From NCBI GenBank assembly GCA_963675135.1, contig OY776131.1, forward strand, positions 38,587,381 to 38,651,380: a DNA stretch of 64,000 nucleotides. The letters run 5' to 3'. The notes beneath the pieces are model-generated. The model was not told the origin of the DNA. It ran no database searches and saw nothing but the letters and a program-made list of their open reading frames with translations. Positions 63,002 through 64,000 of the stretch are shown piece after piece. Within the stretch, counting starts at the first letter, position 1. Each line of letters starts with the position of its first letter. The translations under genes were made by a program, and so were the position numbers. The DNA is from Galeopsis tetrahit. Taxonomy: Eukaryota; Streptophyta; Magnoliopsida; Lamiales; Lamiaceae.

Positions 63002-64000
63002 ATTATATGCATATAGATATTAACATTTTCGTTCATATATAAGGAATGAAAATTTCAATTCGACTCGTCCGTTCTGATCTATGTTGTTTGAATCTCCATG
63101 TTCCGTAGTGAGGCAGGGCTGAGTGGGTTTGGGTATCACTTCTGTCCCATACTTCGGATTCGTGACTCGTTTTTAATATTTATTTTTATATACATATTGT
63201 ACTTCAATATATTTTTATATTTTACATATTTATTAATATATATAAAACAATAATAATAAAAACTAAGCCTTTTCGGATTTAAAAAATAAAAATACAGTAA
63301 TATTTTTAAATTAATATAAATTGATAAAACATAATATGAAATGCAATTATGATATTTCAATTAAAATTTTATATTAATATTAAATTATCTATGTGAAAAA
63401 TAAATTTATGACCATGCTTTTAAGATTAATTTTTTTAAATAAAAATCTTAGTTAATTTTATTTTTTATTATTCAAATTTCAAAATATATAGGATTATTTT
63501 TATAAAAACAATTTTTTATATAGAGTGGATTGGCCCGTTCCACTCGTGGCACGTAGAGGATCGTCCCGCCTTGTTCATAAAATGAGACGGTTTCGTATAT
63601 CTAAACAAACTAAAAATATGTATCTCAATTTATGTATTATGTATATTTTTAATGCGAAATATATTTTACGGTTACTTTAATTAAGTATTATGTATTATGT
63701 ATTATGTATATTTTTAATGCGAAAAATAAAAAGCTAAACATAATAAATTTGTAATGCGAAATAAAAAATTAGATGATATTTTTAATTAAGTATTAATTAA
63801 TCCCCATTGTAACAAAATAAAAATAATTTTAAGTATGCATTTTATTATGCATAATAATTTTAAATAAATAATTAAAATAACAGATATAATATTAATAAAT
63901 ATATTTATTTAAAAAAAATTAGGTAGTTTTTTTTATAATTGTAAATAAAAAATATAGTAAGATAATTGATGTATATTAATAAAATTAATATAAAAGGATG
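63002..64000. other. No gene recognised
   Basis: Very AT-rich. GC-richer words near 63055-63175 and 63525-63600 (GGCCCGTTCCACTCGTGGCA) could be remnants of a hAT-type MITE. TTAAGTATTATGTATTATGT-type short repeats lie at 63625-63720. The 74-codon frame on minus is composition noise. Confidence 0.5.

Overview
This is a nuclear window from a flowering plant, almost certainly a eudicot. It is very AT-rich, has canonical GT-AG introns, and carries a dense set of plant mobile elements: Stowaway MITEs with CTCCCTCCGTCCC ends and TA duplications, Helitrons with a hairpin plus CTAG 3' end, Mutator-like (MULE) elements with 9-10 bp duplications, hAT MITEs with 8 bp duplications, tRNA-derived SINEs and a Copia retrotransposon. 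An asterid (Lamiales-like) source is my guess and is not proven by anything here. There is no bacterial, organellar or rRNA/tRNA gene content. 

Only two genes look intact, both on the minus strand. The first (21426-23108) is a two-exon BCS1-type AAA-ATPase with complete Walker A, Walker B and arginine-finger motifs. The second (54747-55304) is a single-exon small membrane protein with DUF4408-like and DUF761-like regions. Everything else that resembles coding sequence is transposon protein debris or host exons picked up by transposons. 

Layout. 1-1.6 kb: a diverged duplicate of the AAA-ATPase upstream region plus MITEs. 1.6-8.5 kb: the 3' part of a minus-strand Helitron with a broken Pif1-type helicase, split by a young but coding-dead Copia element with a 5 bp duplication. 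8.6-9.8 kb: a long-TIR MULE. 10-12.3 kb: AT-rich degenerate repeats. 12.3-12.7 kb: a 385 bp Helitron. 13.7-18 kb: Stowaway, solo LTR, and a 2.6 kb element with about 600 bp inverted ends and a GC-rich cargo. 18.7-20.8 kb: two hAT MITEs, each beside a copy of one duplicated GC-rich segment with a hairpin. 21.4-24.1 kb: AAA-ATPase and its promoter. 25.8-39.5 kb: three degenerate copies of a macro-repeat, the third split by a 5.6 kb Helitron (31154-36769) carrying an RPA-like gene and F-box/LRR exon copies. 40-49 kb: two snRNA-type USE/TATA promoter-like motifs and large TIR elements carrying an RNA-polymerase (RPOT) fragment, a C48 protease exon and Mutator N-terminal exons. 49.3-52.7 kb: a minisatellite-bearing MULE-like element and relatives. 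54.7-55.4 kb: the DUF4408 gene. 56.5-63 kb: Stowaways, a 2.1 kb fold-back MULE, a MULE-MITE and a complete SINE. 

The two genes show no functional link. The story of the window is transposon nesting, gene-fragment capture and local duplication around an AAA-ATPase locus. In several cases a duplicated neighbour lacking the insertion gives an empty site that defines the element ends.
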